This document shows, piece by piece, positions 47,141 to 58,261 of a stretch of 64,000 nucleotides of DNA (position 1 is its first letter; each line of letters starts with the position of its first letter). This DNA is from Shewanella glacialipiscicola (lineage in GTDB: Bacteria > Pseudomonadota > Gammaproteobacteria > Enterobacterales > Shewanellaceae), in NCBI RefSeq assembly GCF_023283485.1, contig NZ_JAKILU010000005.1:62001-126000 (forward strand). Direction: 5' to 3'. The notes under the pieces are model-generated. The model saw only the letters and a list, made by a program, of their open reading frames with translations. It searched no databases and was not told where the DNA came from. The position numbers and the translations under genes were made by a program.

Positions 47141-48370
47141 ATGGCGAAACATTCGCTGGACAAGGATAAGATCAAGATCCTGCTGTTGGAAGGCGTCCAC
47201 CAATCTGCGGTCGATGTACTGGAACGTGCAGGCTATACCAATATCGAATACCACAAAGCCTCATTGGGCGACGAAGCACTACTTGAGTCGATTAAAGATG
47301 CGCATTTTGTTGGCCTTCGCTCGCGTACCCAATTAACTGCAGAAGTGCTAAAACGCGCCGAAAAGCTGATTGCAATAGGCTGTTTCTGTATTGGTACCAA
47401 CCAAGTTGATCTTGCTACCGCCGAATCCTTGGGTATCCCCGTATTTAACGCGCCGTTCTCCAATACACGCAGTGTTGCTGAACTCGTTATTGGTGAAATC
47501 ATTATGCTGATGCGCGGCATTCCAGAACGTAATGCCATTGCCCACCGTGGCGGCTGGATGAAAACGGCCGCAGGCAGTTACGAAGTCCGTGGTAAAACCT
47601 TAGGCGTAATCGGTTACGGCCATATTGGTACTCAACTGGGTATTTTGGCTGAGACTTTAGGCATGCGCGTCGTATTCTTCGATGTTGAAGATAAGCTACC
47701 ATTAGGTAACGCACTGCAAATCCATTCGATGGAGCAGCTATTAGCACAAGCTGACGTGGTGAGTTTACACGTTCCCGAAACCCCACAAACTAAAAATATG
47801 ATAGGTGCCGCTGAGTTTGCCGCTATGCATAAAGGCAGTATTTTCATCAATGCTTCACGCGGTACTGTGGTGGATATTGATGCATTAGCTATCGCCTTAA
47901 AAGAGCGTCACCTTGCGGGCGCGGCAATTGATGTTTTCCCGATTGAGCCGCAATCAAATGATGATGAATTTATCACCCCACTGCGTGGTTTAGATAATGT
48001 GTTACTGACGCCTCATATCGGTGGAAGTACCGCCGAAGCACAGGAAAACATTGGCATTGAAGTAGCGGGTAAGTTAGCTAAATACTCAGATAACGGCTCA
48101 ACCGTCTCTGCTGTTAACTTCCCCGAAGTCTCATTGCCAATGCATAAAGGCACTTCGCGTTTACTGCATATTCACCAAAACCGCCCGGGTGTACTGATTA
48201 AAATCAACCAAGCATTTTCGGAAAAAGGCATCAACATCGCTGCGCAATATCTGCAAACAACCGCAGAGATTGGTTATGTAGTGATGGAAGTGGATACTAA
48301 CCAAGCGGAAGAAGCGCTGGTTGAGCTAAAAGCGATTGAAGGCACACTGCGCACCCGCGTATTGTTTTAA
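47141..48370 (+). CDS. serA: SerA, D-3-phosphoglycerate dehydrogenase
   Basis: A 409-residue enzyme close to E. coli SerA. LRSRTQLTAEVL and NQVDLATAESLGIPVFNAPFS open the substrate domain. The NAD site is GVIGYGHIGTQLG. INASRGTVVDIDAL provides the arginine and TPHIGGSTAEAQENIG the catalytic His. The C-terminal ACT domain (~335-409) is the serine allosteric site. It carries out the first step of serine synthesis. The transcript ends at a hairpin at 48426. Confidence 0.97.
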   Translation: MAKHSLDKDKIKILLLEGVHQSAVDVLERAGYTNIEYHKASLGDEALLESIKDAHFVGLRSRTQLTAEVLKRAEKLIAIGCFCIGTNQVDLATAESLGIPVFNAPFSNTRSVAELVIGEIIMLMRGIPERNAIAHRGGWMKTAAGSYEVRGKTLGVIGYGHIGTQLGILAETLGMRVVFFDVEDKLPLGNALQIHSMEQLLAQADVVSLHVPETPQTKNMIGAAEFAAMHKGSIFINASRGTVVDIDALAIALKERHLAGAAIDVFPIEPQSNDDEFITPLRGLDNVLLTPHIGGSTAEAQENIGIEVAGKLAKYSDNGSTVSAVNFPEVSLPMHKGTSRLLHIHQNRPGVLIKINQAFSEKGINIAAQYLQTTAEIGYVVMEVDTNQAEEALVELKAIEGTLRTRVLF

Positions 48371-48425
48371 GCTTTAAGCTCTGCAATTAAGCGTATCGAC
48401 GCTTTACAACGATGGTACCTATATT

Positions 48426-48460
48426 AAGGCGCGCATATCATTCACAGATATGTGCGCCTT
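48426..48460 (+). terminator. Hairpin after serA
   Basis: A 14-base stem aaggcgcgcatatc / gatatgtgcgcctt with one G-U pair and a 7-base loop. The T tract that follows is weak. Confidence 0.65.
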
Positions 48461-48531
48461 ATGCTGTTGAGCCTGCAGGAATTCCGTTACAATCTAACCT
48501 CTCTCATCGTCTTCGTTTTCAGGATCTCGCT

Positions 48532-49494
48532 ATGACTATTTCAGTTTCTACGCCCCATTGGGATCTGGATGCTTCTTTGCCTCCACTTATGCTAGCTAAT
48601 TTATCTCACCTTGGACTTATCAAAGTGGTTGGCGAGCAAGGCCGCAGTTTCATACATGGCCAAGTGACCACCGACATCACTTCATTAGCTGACGATCAAT
48701 GGCGCTGGGGCGCACATTGCGATCCCAAAGGTAAGATGCTGGCCACTTTCAGAACTTTTGCCATTAAAGATGCACTGTTTATGTTAATGCCAAGAGACAC
48801 CATCGCAGTAGATTTACCGCAACTGCAAAAATATGCCGTATTTAGTAAGGCAACCCTAAGTGACGCCAGTGACGAGTGGACATTGCTGGGTGTTGCTGGA
48901 GAACAAGCAGGCCAATTTATCACTGAACATTTTGGTGAAATAAATCAAGAGCTCACAGTCATTGAGCATGGCGCAATTTTAAAAGACGCTGAGCGTTTTA
49001 TATTAATGCTCAGCCCTGATGCTGCATCCACCTTAGTGGCTCAATCAAAACTCAGTGTATTTGATGCCCATGCATGGCAAGCGTTAGAAATTGCAGCTGG
49101 TTATCCAAACCTTGCCGCTAGTCATGCTGGTCAGTACGTACCGCAAATGTGTAACCTACAAGCGATCAACGGTATTAGCTTCAACAAAGGCTGCTATATG
49201 GGGCAAGAGACTATCGCGCGGATGAAGTATCGTGGTGGTAATAAGCGCGCCCTGTATATTTTACGCGGTCACACAGATCTGCAAATCAACTTAGAATCAG
49301 GTTTAGAAATTGCCCTAGAAGATGGCTTTCGTCGGGGCGGCCAGATTATTGAGTTTGTACAACGCGGTAGCCAAGTGTTATTAACCGCTGTGCTGGCCAA
49401 TGATACCGAAAACGAGACTAAACTGCGTTTTGCTGGCGATGAACACTCAAGCCTAACGATTCAAGCCCTACCCTACTCATTAGAAGAAGCATAA
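48532..49494 (+). CDS. ygfZ: YgfZ, folate-binding protein (Fe-S cluster/tRNA modification)
   Basis: A 320-residue GcvT-fold protein from the ATG at 48532, supported by CAGGAT 7 bases upstream; the longer frame to 48412 is unsupported. LIKVVGEQGRSFIHGQVTTD opens the fold, and FNKGCYMGQETIARMKYRG contains the family signature K-G-C-Y-x-G-Q-E with its cysteine. YgfZ helps MiaB-type Fe-S enzymes and binds folate. The gene stands alone and ends at a strong terminator. Confidence 0.94.
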   Translation: MTISVSTPHWDLDASLPPLMLANLSHLGLIKVVGEQGRSFIHGQVTTDITSLADDQWRWGAHCDPKGKMLATFRTFAIKDALFMLMPRDTIAVDLPQLQKYAVFSKATLSDASDEWTLLGVAGEQAGQFITEHFGEINQELTVIEHGAILKDAERFILMLSPDAASTLVAQSKLSVFDAHAWQALEIAAGYPNLAASHAGQYVPQMCNLQAINGISFNKGCYMGQETIARMKYRGGNKRALYILRGHTDLQINLESGLEIALEDGFRRGGQIIEFVQRGSQVLLTAVLANDTENETKLRFAGDEHSSLTIQALPYSLEEA

Positions 49495-49521
49495 GGCTTA
49501 GATTTAATAAAATAGCGATAA

Positions 49522-49552
49522 AAACTAAAGGCGCCATTGGCGCCTTTAGTTT
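49522..49552. terminator. Bidirectional terminator between ygfZ and the HD-GYP gene
   Basis: A 14-base perfect stem aaactaaaggcgcc / ggcgcctttagttt with a 3-base loop, between convergent genes. Confidence 0.92.
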
Positions 49553-49565
49553 ATTCAACTGCCAC

Positions 49566-50582
49566 TCAATACTCTAAATGCGTGTCTCGAATTTCGACGA
49601 CTTGTAGCAAGATTTGTTTGAATTCTGCCACCAACTTAGGATCAAAGTGTTTTCCAGCTTCGCTTTCCAATAATTCCATGGTCGCTTCAATGGTCCATGC
49701 CGGTTTGTAGGGCCGCTGTGATGTAAGCGCATCAAACACATCTGCAATTGCGACAATACGCCCCTCAAGGGGAATGTCCTCACCGGCCAAGCCATAGGGA
49801 TACCCTGAACCATCCCACTTTTCATGGTGAGTTAAAGCAATACGACGAGCCATAGTTAATAACGGATCATCGTGCTCACCAATAATCTCAGCGCCAATCA
49901 CGGCATGTTGTTGCATGATCGCCCACTCTTCAGCATTGAGTTTGCCCGGCTTTTTCAATACGGCGTCAGGTGTACCTATTTTTCCAATATCGTGCATCGG
50001 CGCGGCGTTAAAGATCAAGTCGCAGAAAGTATCCGGCAAGCCTAATTTTATGGCCAATAGGCGAGCATAGTGGCTCATACGCACCACATGTAATCCTGTC
50101 TCGTTGTCTTTATATTCAGCTGCACGCCCAAGCCGGCGAATAATCTCAAAACGGGTCGCTTCTAACTCTTGGGTGCGAATTTTAACCTGTTGTTCAAGGA
50201 GGCGTTTTTGATCATACAAAGCAAGATGTGTCTTAACGCGCGCTTTAACGACAGCTGCACTCACAGGTTTGGTGATGTAATCCACGGCGCCTAGTGCAAA
50301 ACCTTGAGTTTCATCAGCCACCTCAGATAAGGCGGTCACAAATATCACCGGAATATGGCTAGTCAGCGGATCTTGCTTAAGTAGCTTGCAGACCTCATAA
50401 CCATTCATCCCCGGCATCATGACATCGAGCAGAATCAAATCAGGCCGAGATTTTGCTACCAGCGCTAACGCTCTGGGTCCGTCAATCGCCACTTTGATTT
50501 TGTAATCATCACTTAATATGCCGACCAAAATATCGATATTTTCCGGTGTGTCATCGACGATTAATACTGTTGCCTTATCCAT
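49566..50582 (-). CDS. Response regulator with HD-GYP domain (likely c-di-GMP phosphodiesterase)
   Basis: A 338-residue protein from the ATG at 50582 (GGAG 8 bases upstream; the TTG four codons earlier is weaker). Receiver domain (~1-120): VLIVDDTPENIDIL, LILLDVMMPGMNGYE with the phosphoacceptor Asp, and DYITKPVSAAV. A helical linker leads to an HD-GYP domain (~150-335) with HVVRMSHYARLLA, MHDIGKIG, LTHHEKWDGSGYP and IVAIADVFDALTSQRPYK. In the family, HD-GYP hydrolyses cyclic di-GMP. It follows the giant hybrid kinase by 50 bases in one operon, so the kinase probably controls it. Confidence 0.93.
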   Translation of the reverse strand: MDKATVLIVDDTPENIDILVGILSDDYKIKVAIDGPRALALVAKSRPDLILLDVMMPGMNGYEVCKLLKQDPLTSHIPVIFVTALSEVADETQGFALGAVDYITKPVSAAVVKARVKTHLALYDQKRLLEQQVKIRTQELEATRFEIIRRLGRAAEYKDNETGLHVVRMSHYARLLAIKLGLPDTFCDLIFNAAPMHDIGKIGTPDAVLKKPGKLNAEEWAIMQQHAVIGAEIIGEHDDPLLTMARRIALTHHEKWDGSGYPYGLAGEDIPLEGRIVAIADVFDALTSQRPYKPAWTIEATMELLESEAGKHFDPKLVAEFKQILLQVVEIRDTHLEY

Positions 50583-50631
50583 TAACAACTCCAATCTATC
50601 TCATTTATTGGTCATTCGCGGTGTGACTCTT

Positions 50632-53600
50632 TTAGTCTAACTGACTAAGAGCATCATCAATTAAGTCGATAGCTTCATCAAACCGATATTGATTAATCAT
50701 AGACAATATTGGCTTTAAAGCTTGCCACATTGCACTGCTGACTTGGGGCTTTAACGCCTCAATTTTAGCCACAGCGCTAGCATCCGCCTCATCGAGACTT
50801 TGGCGCAGGGCATGTAATTCGGCCTTCAAATTTTCATTAGATAATAAATCAGCCGCTTGCGGCTCAAGCTGATTAACGGTTGCAGGCTTAGCGCACTCGA
50901 TTGCATCGCAGATAGAACTCACTAGTAGTTGAATTTGTGCAAGCTCATCGTCAAAGGCCGTCTTTTCAGTTAAATGTAACTCCAATAAACGTGCTAACTC
51001 GACTAACTTAGGTGAACTTAAATTACCCGCTAAGCCTTTTAAAGTATGAGCAATACGTACGGCATCGTCGTACTGTTCCGCAGCAATAGCTTGTTGAATT
51101 TTCGCCACCACATCACGCTGGCTCATCACAAAACGGTCGAAAATACGCTGGTAGAGCCGCGACGAATGCTGTACTAACTGTAACCCTCGATCAACATCTA
51201 GCTCTGGGTGTTCTGGCCACTGAAGTAACGGCGCTTTTTCTATGTTTTTTGCAGATTCATACAACCGCTTCGATATTATCGATTGTTTTGGGGTGACAGC
51301 ACCTTCGGTAGTAGAACCGTTATTAGAGGGCGCAAGATATTTTAGTAATGTTTGATATAGCATATTCACATCGATGGGTTTCGCAATATGGTCGTTCATG
51401 CCTGCCCTGATGCACATTTCCTTGTCGCCAGCCATCGCATTGGCCGTCATGGCGACTATGGGTAAATCAGCAAACTGGGGGATTTTCCTTATGGCTTGAG
51501 TGGCTTGATAACCATCCATCACCGGCATTTGGCAATCCATTAAGACCAGATCAAAATATTGTTGAGACAGTTTATCTAAGGCGATTTGGCCATTCGTCGC
51601 AATCGAGAGAATAATACCGACTTGCTCTAAAAACTCGCTCGCCACCTCAAGATTCATCTCGTTATCTTCCACTAATAAGATACGTTTTCCTTGTAGTGGT
51701 AATAACAATTGAGGGTCTAACTCTTCACTGCTGCGCCTTACGGGTAATAAACCGCTGCGGCCAACCGCATTCATAATACCATCGAGCAAACGTGAGGCGC
51801 TGATGGGTTTACTGATGTATCCCGCCAATGCTAATTGCTCAATCTGCGTGAGAAAATCATGATTGGCGTGGGCTGATACCATCAAGATTTTAGGCTCAGG
51901 CAAAGCCCGTGATTTAGCCTGTAATTGAATTTTATGAGCGGTTTCTATCCCGTCCATCTCTGGCATTTTCCAATCAATTAGCGCCAAGGCATAGGTTTGC
52001 TGAGCACAACGTGTCACGGCCTCTTCACCGCTGCGTACGGTGTCAACGCTAAAGCCCATACTTTCGAGTGTGGTTCGCATAATGTCCCGAGCGGTAGCAT
52101 TATCATCCACCACCAGCACTGGCATGCCTTCTAACTCTTGCTCAAGTACCAGTTTTTGACCATCAGCGATTTGTAACTTCACCGTAAAATAGAAATTACT
52201 GCCATGACCCAGTTGGCTCTCAACGCCTATGGTGCCGCCCATTAGCTCGACTAACTGTTTAGAGATGGCAAGGCCTAAACCTGTACCACCATATTTACGG
52301 GTAGTTGAGGTATCGGCCTGGCTAAAGGAGGTAAACAATTTATCCTGCTGCTCAGCGGTTAAACCAATACCCGTGTCGCGCACGCTAAAACGTAACGTCA
52401 CATCATCATCTTGTTGCTCGACTAAATTCAGCGACAGTAATACTTCGCCTCGCTCAGTAAATTTAATCGCGTTATTCACCAAATTTATCAACACTTGGCT
52501 TAAACGCAGCGAATCCCCGTATAAGTACCGAGGCACATTAGGAGCAACAGCAAATAACAGCTCAAGCTGTTTATGCGCCGCTTTTTCGGCAAACATATCA
52601 CTGAGATCTTCAAGTAGGGTATCAAGCTGAAATGACACGGCATCGATTTCTAATTTACCCGCTTCTATTTTAGAAAAATCGAGAATGTCATTAATGATTG
52701 AAAGTAAAGATTTTGAGGCTCGCTCGATTTTCTCTACATAGTTTTTTTGTTTTTTATCGAGCTCAGTCTGCAGGCATAATTGAGACATGCCAATAATGGC
52801 ATTCATCGGCGTGCGTATTTCATGGGACATATTCGCTAGAAAGTCACTCTTAGCCTTATTGGCAGCATCGGCTTGTTCTTTAGCTTGTAACAATTGTTCG
52901 GAGAGTAATTTAAGCTCTGTCATATCAACCATACTGATCACGGCCGAATCAAACTGACCGTCAACATCTACCAGCGCGGATACATTAACTGTCATCCATA
53001 GCGTTTCACCCGTGGGGCGAATAAAGCTTCTCTCAGCACGATAATGGCTAATTTTACCAGCGGTTAATTGTGTAAATTGCATCTTAGCGATGACTTTATC
53101 TTCTGCACTGAATAACTCAAAAATCGTGCTCTGGCATAAGTCATCACGGGTGCGTGTCATATCGGTGCAGAATTGGTCATTACAATCTAAAATAACGCCC
53201 TTGATATCCACATTAACTATGCCAATTGTCGCCCCATCGAACAGCGCCTTAAAGTGTGCCTCGCTGAGCGCTAACTCTTGCTCCATCGCTTTACGTTGGG
53301 TTATGTCCATCACATAACCATTCCAAGTAATCACCCCATCAGTGTCTATATTCCCACTGGCGCCCGCTTCCATCCAACATATGCTGCCATTAGGATGGTG
53401 ATAACGGAACTCGCGGATCCACTGCATCTTGTCGTCACTCTGACCTGACAGCGCTAATACAACATCCGGTCTTTCCTCGTCAAAAATCCGCTCCGATATC
53501 ATATTAAAGTCATTCATTAACTCATCACGGGGTAGCCCTAACATTTTCATCGCTGCGCCAGAGAGAAAAGTAAATTGACGTTCTGATGCCGAATGCCATA

Positions 53601-55977
53601 ATAATTGGTACACAGTACAAGGAATAGTCTCGGTAATATTGGTCAATTGCAGCCGCGATGCCTCCAATTGCCCTAAGGCAAACTTACTCTCTGTGATGTC
53701 ATCGATACTACCGTCAAACCACTGGGCGATACCGTTTTCGGTGTAACTTGCCTTACCTTTGTCATGTACCCAACGAATACTGCCATCTCGATGGCGGATA
53801 CGATATTCCACTTCGAAGGTTTCTTGTTGCGCTAAAGCAGCATCGATATGTTGATAACACAGGGCTCTATCTTCTTCCAAAATCAATGAAGAATAGGTGC
53901 GCTGACTATTATCAATAAACTGGCTCGCCGCATAACCAGTAATGTCAGCAATATTGTCACTCACATATTCCATCACCCACACTTTGCCCAGACGAGTGCG
54001 ATATACGGCGCCAGGAATATTCATCACTAGTCCGCGAAAACGTTGTTCGCTATCACGGATTTTCTGCTCTATGGCGAGCTTTTGTGTCATGTCGCGTATT
54101 GAAGCAGCCACTTGCCTGTTGCCATCAATATCTGCAGGGAGAATACTCAACATAATTTCTGCAGTAAACTCACTGCCGTCAGCTTTTAACGCCCTTACAT
54201 GACGCGCACTTGCCATCGCGCTATCAAAGCCAGAGCGCATAAATTGTCGCTTTTCAAGTAAGCTTTTATCACCAAGAGCTTGGGGGATTAATGTATCAAC
54301 CTGCAAGCCCAGCATAGTTTGCGCATCGTAACCAAACAGTTGCTGGCAACGACTATTACTAAAAACAATATGGCCCTTTTTATCAACAATCAGCATGGCT
54401 TCTGGCGCAGCCTCAAGCACGGCATTTGACCAAGCTGCCGCCGAAAATTGCTCGGTCACATCCGTGAATAACATCTCCACCGACACCAATTCACCCGTAT
54501 CCGAAACCAAGGGCTGCATAAATACATCGAGCCTTTTCACATGCCCATTAGCATCAAGCATTTCGACTTGATGTGAGGGGACGTTTTCGCCGTTTAAAGC
54601 CAAATTAGTGTATTGCCAGTTTTTTTCATTAAGAGGGTTAACCGAAAAGAGTCGTTGATATTTACGTTTCAGTAAATCAGGAGGGATACCCAGCACTTTA
54701 GTCACGCCTTCACTGACTTGCGCTAAATTACCGTCTGGTGCGAGGGAGCAATAAAAGGATTTATCACTCATACCATCAATTAAGCGAGCAAACCGATTGC
54801 CGCGAGAATCAAGAATCGCTTGTTCACGTTCAGCGAGCAATGCTGCCATATGATTAAAAGCATGGCTTAACGTCACAATCTCACTCACCGCACCTTTAGG
54901 TACCGTTAGCGGCGCTAATTTACCTTGCCCAAAAGACATAATGCCGGCTTCTAATAACTCTAACGGCCGAGTCAGGCGCTTAGCCGCCAAATAACAGGTC
55001 AGTAATAACAACAGCATTAATAAACTTAAATCGAGAATACTCGCCATCACATCATCGAGTAATGAATTAAATAAATCTTGCTCTAGCGCTAACACAATCA
55101 CTCGCCAATTCAACTTTGAAACGGTAGCAATACTCGCAAGATACACTACATTTTTATCATCGATAAACCGAACCTGACCATCAAGCCCTTTATCCTGCAA
55201 CGCCCAAAAGTCGGTATTTATAGGTTTATTTTTATCTAACCATGCTGTTGAACTGCTCGCTAATATTTTGTCCTTATCGAGGTGGTATATCAGCCGTCCC
55301 TGATTATCTAAAATAACTAAACGATTAGGAGTAACCCCTAATTGCTCAGGTAACCGCTCTAAGGCTAAATCAACCGTCGTCACACCAAAATACTGGTCTA
55401 CCGCACCAAAGGGGGCTGAGTAGGTCACCATCAGTGTATTGCCAGCACCTTTATCAAAATAGGCTTCAGTCCAGTAACCGCCAGTTTGATTAATGGCTTT
55501 GCTCCACCAATCCCAAGTACCATCGGTATAATCGTAACCTTCAACGCCAATATCGAGATAATGAAGTTCACTATCATGACTCGTATCACGATAAACATAG
55601 GGTGAGAACAGTTTTCGAGTTGTGAAGGTATTGGGTTTGAATGCGACTGCAGAACCAAAAAAATCAGGATTACGTTGAAGTCGATTAATTAAGACATGCT
55701 TGAGTTTCTCGGCGTCGTTAATGTCTTCTTTACTAGACAAAAAGCCGATGAAGTCTGCGAGACCTTGAGTGTTGGCTTGTGCATATTCGAGTAAACGCTG
55801 TAGGCGATAAGCCGAATGGCCCACCTCTTGTGTCAGACTATGGTACAGCCTCTTCTCAGTAGAGAGATAACTAAACCAAGCATTGACAGCATAAACGCCC
55901 GCCATAATTAAAATCAAAGGCAAGGCAATGCGGGATAAAATTTTACTGCGAAACGTACGAAGTTCATTTTTATTCAT
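50632..55977 (-). CDS. Large hybrid histidine kinase (Cache, HAMP, PAS repeats, HisKA, two receivers, HPt)
   Basis: A 1781-residue membrane kinase. Order: TM1 (~14-34), periplasmic Cache-like sensor (~40-300), TM2 (~308-330), HAMP (~335-385), five PAS-type domains (~390-1020), HisKA with H1052 in [12 protein letters not shown], ATPase ([22 protein letters not shown]), receiver 1 with D1335 ([11 protein letters not shown]), receiver 2 with D1481 ([13 protein letters not shown]), and HPt with H1644 ([11 protein letters not shown]). The complete His-Asp-Asp-His relay points to transfer onto a separate regulator, most simply the HD-GYP protein encoded next. The signal is unknown; the periplasmic Cache implies a small external ligand. 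The C-terminal ~70 residues after HPt are helical and unassigned. Confidence 0.94.
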   Translation of the reverse strand: MNKNELRTFRSKILSRIALPLILIMAGVYAVNAWFSYLSTEKRLYHSLTQEVGHSAYRLQRLLEYAQANTQGLADFIGFLSSKEDINDAEKLKHVLINRLQRNPDFFGSAVAFKPNTFTTRKLFSPYVYRDTSHDSELHYLDIGVEGYDYTDGTWDWWSKAINQTGGYWTEAYFDKGAGNTLMVTYSAPFGAVDQYFGVTTVDLALERLPEQLGVTPNRLVILDNQGRLIYHLDKDKILASSSTAWLDKNKPINTDFWALQDKGLDGQVRFIDDKNVVYLASIATVSKLNWRVIVLALEQDLFNSLLDDVMASILDLSLLMLLLLLTCYLAAKRLTRPLELLEAGIMSFGQGKLAPLTVPKGAVSEIVTLSHAFNHMAALLAEREQAILDSRGNRFARLIDGMSDKSFYCSLAPDGNLAQVSEGVTKVLGIPPDLLKRKYQRLFSVNPLNEKNWQYTNLALNGENVPSHQVEMLDANGHVKRLDVFMQPLVSDTGELVSVEMLFTDVTEQFSAAAWSNAVLEAAPEAMLIVDKKGHIVFSNSRCQQLFGYDAQTMLGLQVDTLIPQALGDKSLLEKRQFMRSGFDSAMASARHVRALKADGSEFTAEIMLSILPADIDGNRQVAASIRDMTQKLAIEQKIRDSEQRFRGLVMNIPGAVYRTRLGKVWVMEYVSDNIADITGYAASQFIDNSQRTYSSLILEEDRALCYQHIDAALAQQETFEVEYRIRHRDGSIRWVHDKGKASYTENGIAQWFDGSIDDITESKFALGQLEASRLQLTNITETIPCTVYQLLWHSASERQFTFLSGAAMKMLGLPRDELMNDFNMISERIFDEERPDVVLALSGQSDDKMQWIREFRYHHPNGSICWMEAGASGNIDTDGVITWNGYVMDITQRKAMEQELALSEAHFKALFDGATIGIVNVDIKGVILDCNDQFCTDMTRTRDDLCQSTIFELFSAEDKVIAKMQFTQLTAGKISHYRAERSFIRPTGETLWMTVNVSALVDVDGQFDSAVISMVDMTELKLLSEQLLQAKEQADAANKAKSDFLANMSHEIRTPMNAIIGMSQLCLQTELDKKQKNYVEKIERASKSLLSIINDILDFSKIEAGKLEIDAVSFQLDTLLEDLSDMFAEKAAHKQLELLFAVAPNVPRYLYGDSLRLSQVLINLVNNAIKFTERGEVLLSLNLVEQQDDDVTLRFSVRDTGIGLTAEQQDKLFTSFSQADTSTTRKYGGTGLGLAISKQLVELMGGTIGVESQLGHGSNFYFTVKLQIADGQKLVLEQELEGMPVLVVDDNATARDIMRTTLESMGFSVDTVRSGEEAVTRCAQQTYALALIDWKMPEMDGIETAHKIQLQAKSRALPEPKILMVSAHANHDFLTQIEQLALAGYISKPISASRLLDGIMNAVGRSGLLPVRRSSEELDPQLLLPLQGKRILLVEDNEMNLEVASEFLEQVGIILSIATNGQIALDKLSQQYFDLVLMDCQMPVMDGYQATQAIRKIPQFADLPIVAMTANAMAGDKEMCIRAGMNDHIAKPIDVNMLYQTLLKYLAPSNNGSTTEGAVTPKQSIISKRLYESAKNIEKAPLLQWPEHPELDVDRGLQLVQHSSRLYQRIFDRFVMSQRDVVAKIQQAIAAEQYDDAVRIAHTLKGLAGNLSSPKLVELARLLELHLTEKTAFDDELAQIQLLVSSICDAIECAKPATVNQLEPQAADLLSNENLKAELHALRQSLDEADASAVAKIEALKPQVSSAMWQALKPILSMINQYRFDEAIDLIDDALSQLD

Positions 55978-56105
55978 AACGCCGCCTTAAAGCCTCCGAT
56001 TTTATAAGCACTATTTTAAAATAGTGCTTATAAAGTAAACGAAGAACTTAGTGGCGACAATGTTAAAGCTAAAAATACATAAAGTAATTTATTGTTTTAA
56101 CAACA

Positions 56106-57464
56106 TTAATAAACAGTGTCTAAGGTGCGATTAGGTAAAATACGGCCAAAATAACTCTGCGTTTCAGCAATAATGATATGCCTTAAGCCCACAATTGCGA
56201 TCAGGTTTGGTATGGCCATCAAGCCATTAACGGTATCAGCTAGCAGCCAAATCACGTCTAATTTGATAAAAGCCCCACCGGCAATCAACACTAAAAACAT
56301 CACTTGATACCCGCGCAGTCCACGCTCACCGACTAAGTAATACCAACAACGCTCACCGTAATAATGCCAGCCTAAAATAGTGGTAAAGGCAAAGCACACT
56401 AAAGCAACGGTTACCACATATTGACCCACTATCGCAGAGCCTCCGAGGGCAAACGCCGCGCTAGTCATTGCAGCACCTGCCGTTTCACCACTCCATACGC
56501 CTGTGATGATCAGCACTAAACCTGTCATAGTGCAAATAATAATGGTATCGAAGAAGGTGCCCGTCATGCTCACTAGCCCTTGCTCAACCGGCTCATTCGT
56601 CTTAGCCGCAGCCGCAGCAATAGGCGCGCTGCCAAGCCCTGATTCATTAGAGAAAACACCGCGGGCAATACCGATTTGAATCGCCTGTGCCACCGTAGCC
56701 CCTAAAAAGCCTCCCGCTGCCGAGAGTGGTGTAAAGGCCGATTCAATCACTAAACCTAAAGCGGGTAAGATTTCTTCGGAAAAACCAATAAGGATCCACA
56801 CACACGCCAGCACATAACCCACTGACATGGCAGGCACTAGTTTTTGCGCCACATTCGAAATACGTTTAACACCGCCTAATGTCACCGCCGCCACTAAAAG
56901 CGTCAGTACCGTCGCCGTGAGCCAAGTTGGCACCTCAAAGGCAATGGTCAGCGCATCGCTAATCGCATTGACCTGCGCAAAAGTACCAATACCGAAAAAG
57001 GCCACGCCAACCCCGAACATGGCGAACAATTTGGCCATCCAAGGTAACCCAAGGCCACGCTCAATATAATACATGGGCCCACCAGCAATCTGCCCGCGGG
57101 CATCGGTGGTGCGGTATTTTACCGCCAACATGCACTCAGCATATTTGGTCGCCATACCAAAAAATGCCGCCAGCCACATCCAAAATAACGCGCCCGGACC
57201 GCCCATTTTGATGGCTGTCGCCACGCCGACAATATTGCCCGTACCAATGGTGGCGGACAGTGCAGTACACAGCGCCGCGAAGGAAGATAAATCCCCGTGG
57301 CCCTTTGCCGGTTTAAATAACAACCCCAGCGCCATAGGTAAGCGAAACACTTGAATAAGTTTGAGACGAACGGTGAGATAAACGCCAGTGCCCACCAGCA
57401 AACACAAGGTGATAGGGCCCCAGACAATGCCATTAATGCTGGCAAGAAAAGCTTGAAAACTCAT
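56106..57464 (-). CDS. agcS: AgcS-type Na+/alanine-glycine symporter
   Basis: A 452-residue transporter of the alanine/glycine:cation symporter family with about 11 membrane segments. FAALCTALSATIGTGNIVGVA and GPGALFWMWLAAFFGMATKYAE are family signature blocks, as is GLGSAPIAAAAAKT. It brings in alanine or glycine with Na+. GAGGAATATC precedes the ATG. The message is led by a tandem glycine riboswitch and a small ORF, which points to glycine as the relevant substrate. Confidence 0.93.
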   Translation of the reverse strand: MSFQAFLASINGIVWGPITLCLLVGTGVYLTVRLKLIQVFRLPMALGLLFKPAKGHGDLSSFAALCTALSATIGTGNIVGVATAIKMGGPGALFWMWLAAFFGMATKYAECMLAVKYRTTDARGQIAGGPMYYIERGLGLPWMAKLFAMFGVGVAFFGIGTFAQVNAISDALTIAFEVPTWLTATVLTLLVAAVTLGGVKRISNVAQKLVPAMSVGYVLACVWILIGFSEEILPALGLVIESAFTPLSAAGGFLGATVAQAIQIGIARGVFSNESGLGSAPIAAAAAKTNEPVEQGLVSMTGTFFDTIIICTMTGLVLIITGVWSGETAGAAMTSAAFALGGSAIVGQYVVTVALVCFAFTTILGWHYYGERCWYYLVGERGLRGYQVMFLVLIAGGAFIKLDVIWLLADTVNGLMAIPNLIAIVGLRHIIIAETQSYFGRILPNRTLDTVY

Positions 57465-57553
57465 GATATTCCTCGAATATTAAACAACAAAATTAATAAA
57501 CGGAGGAGGAAAAGAAATGGCTGTGACGCGCCGCAGTCGGACGCTATAGCAAA

Positions 57554-57715
57554 CTATTTTAAGCCTGTTCTCAGTTTAAACTCGCCCACGCTGAACGCCA
57601 AAAGCGTTGCAAGTAAGTAGTCTAAACGAGTGCTTTTAATGGCGGCAAAATGCGCCATTGCAAGCAAAAGGTAAAAATAGCCCACGACGACAAACGACAG
57701 GGACTGTGCAGTCAT
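57554..57715 (-). CDS. 53-residue putative membrane protein between glycine riboswitch and agcS
   Basis: The ATG at 57715 is preceded by GAGGAGAGG with a gap of 0-3 bases, which lies inside the 3' end of the riboswitch. The protein, starting MTAQSLSFVVVGYFYLLLAM, has one or two hydrophobic stretches and ends in KLRTGLK. No family is recognised. A longer frame to 57937 reads through the riboswitch and is not believable. It ends 90 bases before agcS. It could be a real small membrane protein, or a translated leader that couples the riboswitch to the transporter. Confidence 0.6.
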   Translation of the reverse strand: MTAQSLSFVVVGYFYLLLAMAHFAAIKSTRLDYLLATLLAFSVGEFKLRTGLK

Positions 57716-57960
57716 CCTCTCCTCTGTCCTTTTGCCTGAGCGTTTCGCGTCGTAGTGTTTAACATCACGACACTTTCGCCTTCGGCGCCACCTGACTGCA
57801 CAAAAAAGGCAATTGGTAGTCTCTCCAGAGGCTCGTCCAGTAACAGTCCTCGCCTTTGGGCACCTGAAAGAGTGCTTTGTTTTTATCAGAAGATTTGCTT
57901 CGATAAAACCAAAGTTGCCTCGTCGGTGTGGGGTCAATTCCCCACTCTCCTGCTACCTTC
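57716..57960 (-). ncRNA. Tandem glycine riboswitch (two gcvT-type aptamers)
   Basis: On the minus strand, aptamer 1 begins with caggagagtgggg near 57950, continues with ccgacgagg, and closes with tttcaggtgcccaaaggcg and aggactg. Aptamer 2 follows with cctctggagagactacc, gccgaaggcgaaagt, and ctcaggcaaaaggacagagg. These are the conserved core sequences of glycine riboswitches, and the two copies sit in tandem as in Vibrio cholerae. The last P1 strand (cagagg) overlaps the ribosome site of the 53-codon ORF. It controls the agcS transcript; whether glycine turns expression up or down cannot be read directly. Confidence 0.93.
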
Positions 57961-58261
57961 ATCCGAACGGATTGCTAGCCTAAGATATCAATCTCACGCT
58001 AGCAGGCGCACAGAATGCAACAAACACGGCGTCAGCTCAAGCCGTTTACCCACTGTTGGGAGTAGATTTAATTCAATTGATTATTTTTACGGCAAATGAT
58101 GATTTACAGTTAATTGTTATGTTTATGATCCCATAACAGGAAAAACCAGTATCTATTTGAATAGAAAATGCTTTATGTTAAACACGAGGTTGCAATGCTA
58201 AGTTATCGCCATACTTACGGCTTACCTCACACACTGCCAATGGATATGAAGGAGTGGCTCA
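57961..58261. other. Intergenic region between the riboswitch and the ABC exporter genes
   Basis: About 300 bases with divergent promoters for the agcS transcript and the exporter operon. A possible 27-codon ORF (58195-58278) with GAGG upstream runs into the ABC gene start. Confidence 0.45.

Noticed and set aside
48412..48531. Upstream extension of ygfZ
   Set aside because: It runs through the serA hairpin; the ATG at 48532 has a good ribosome site and the family start.
57554..57937. Long 127-codon minus-strand reading frame
   Set aside because: Its first 74 codons are the glycine riboswitch read as protein; only the final 53 codons from 57715 have a ribosome site.
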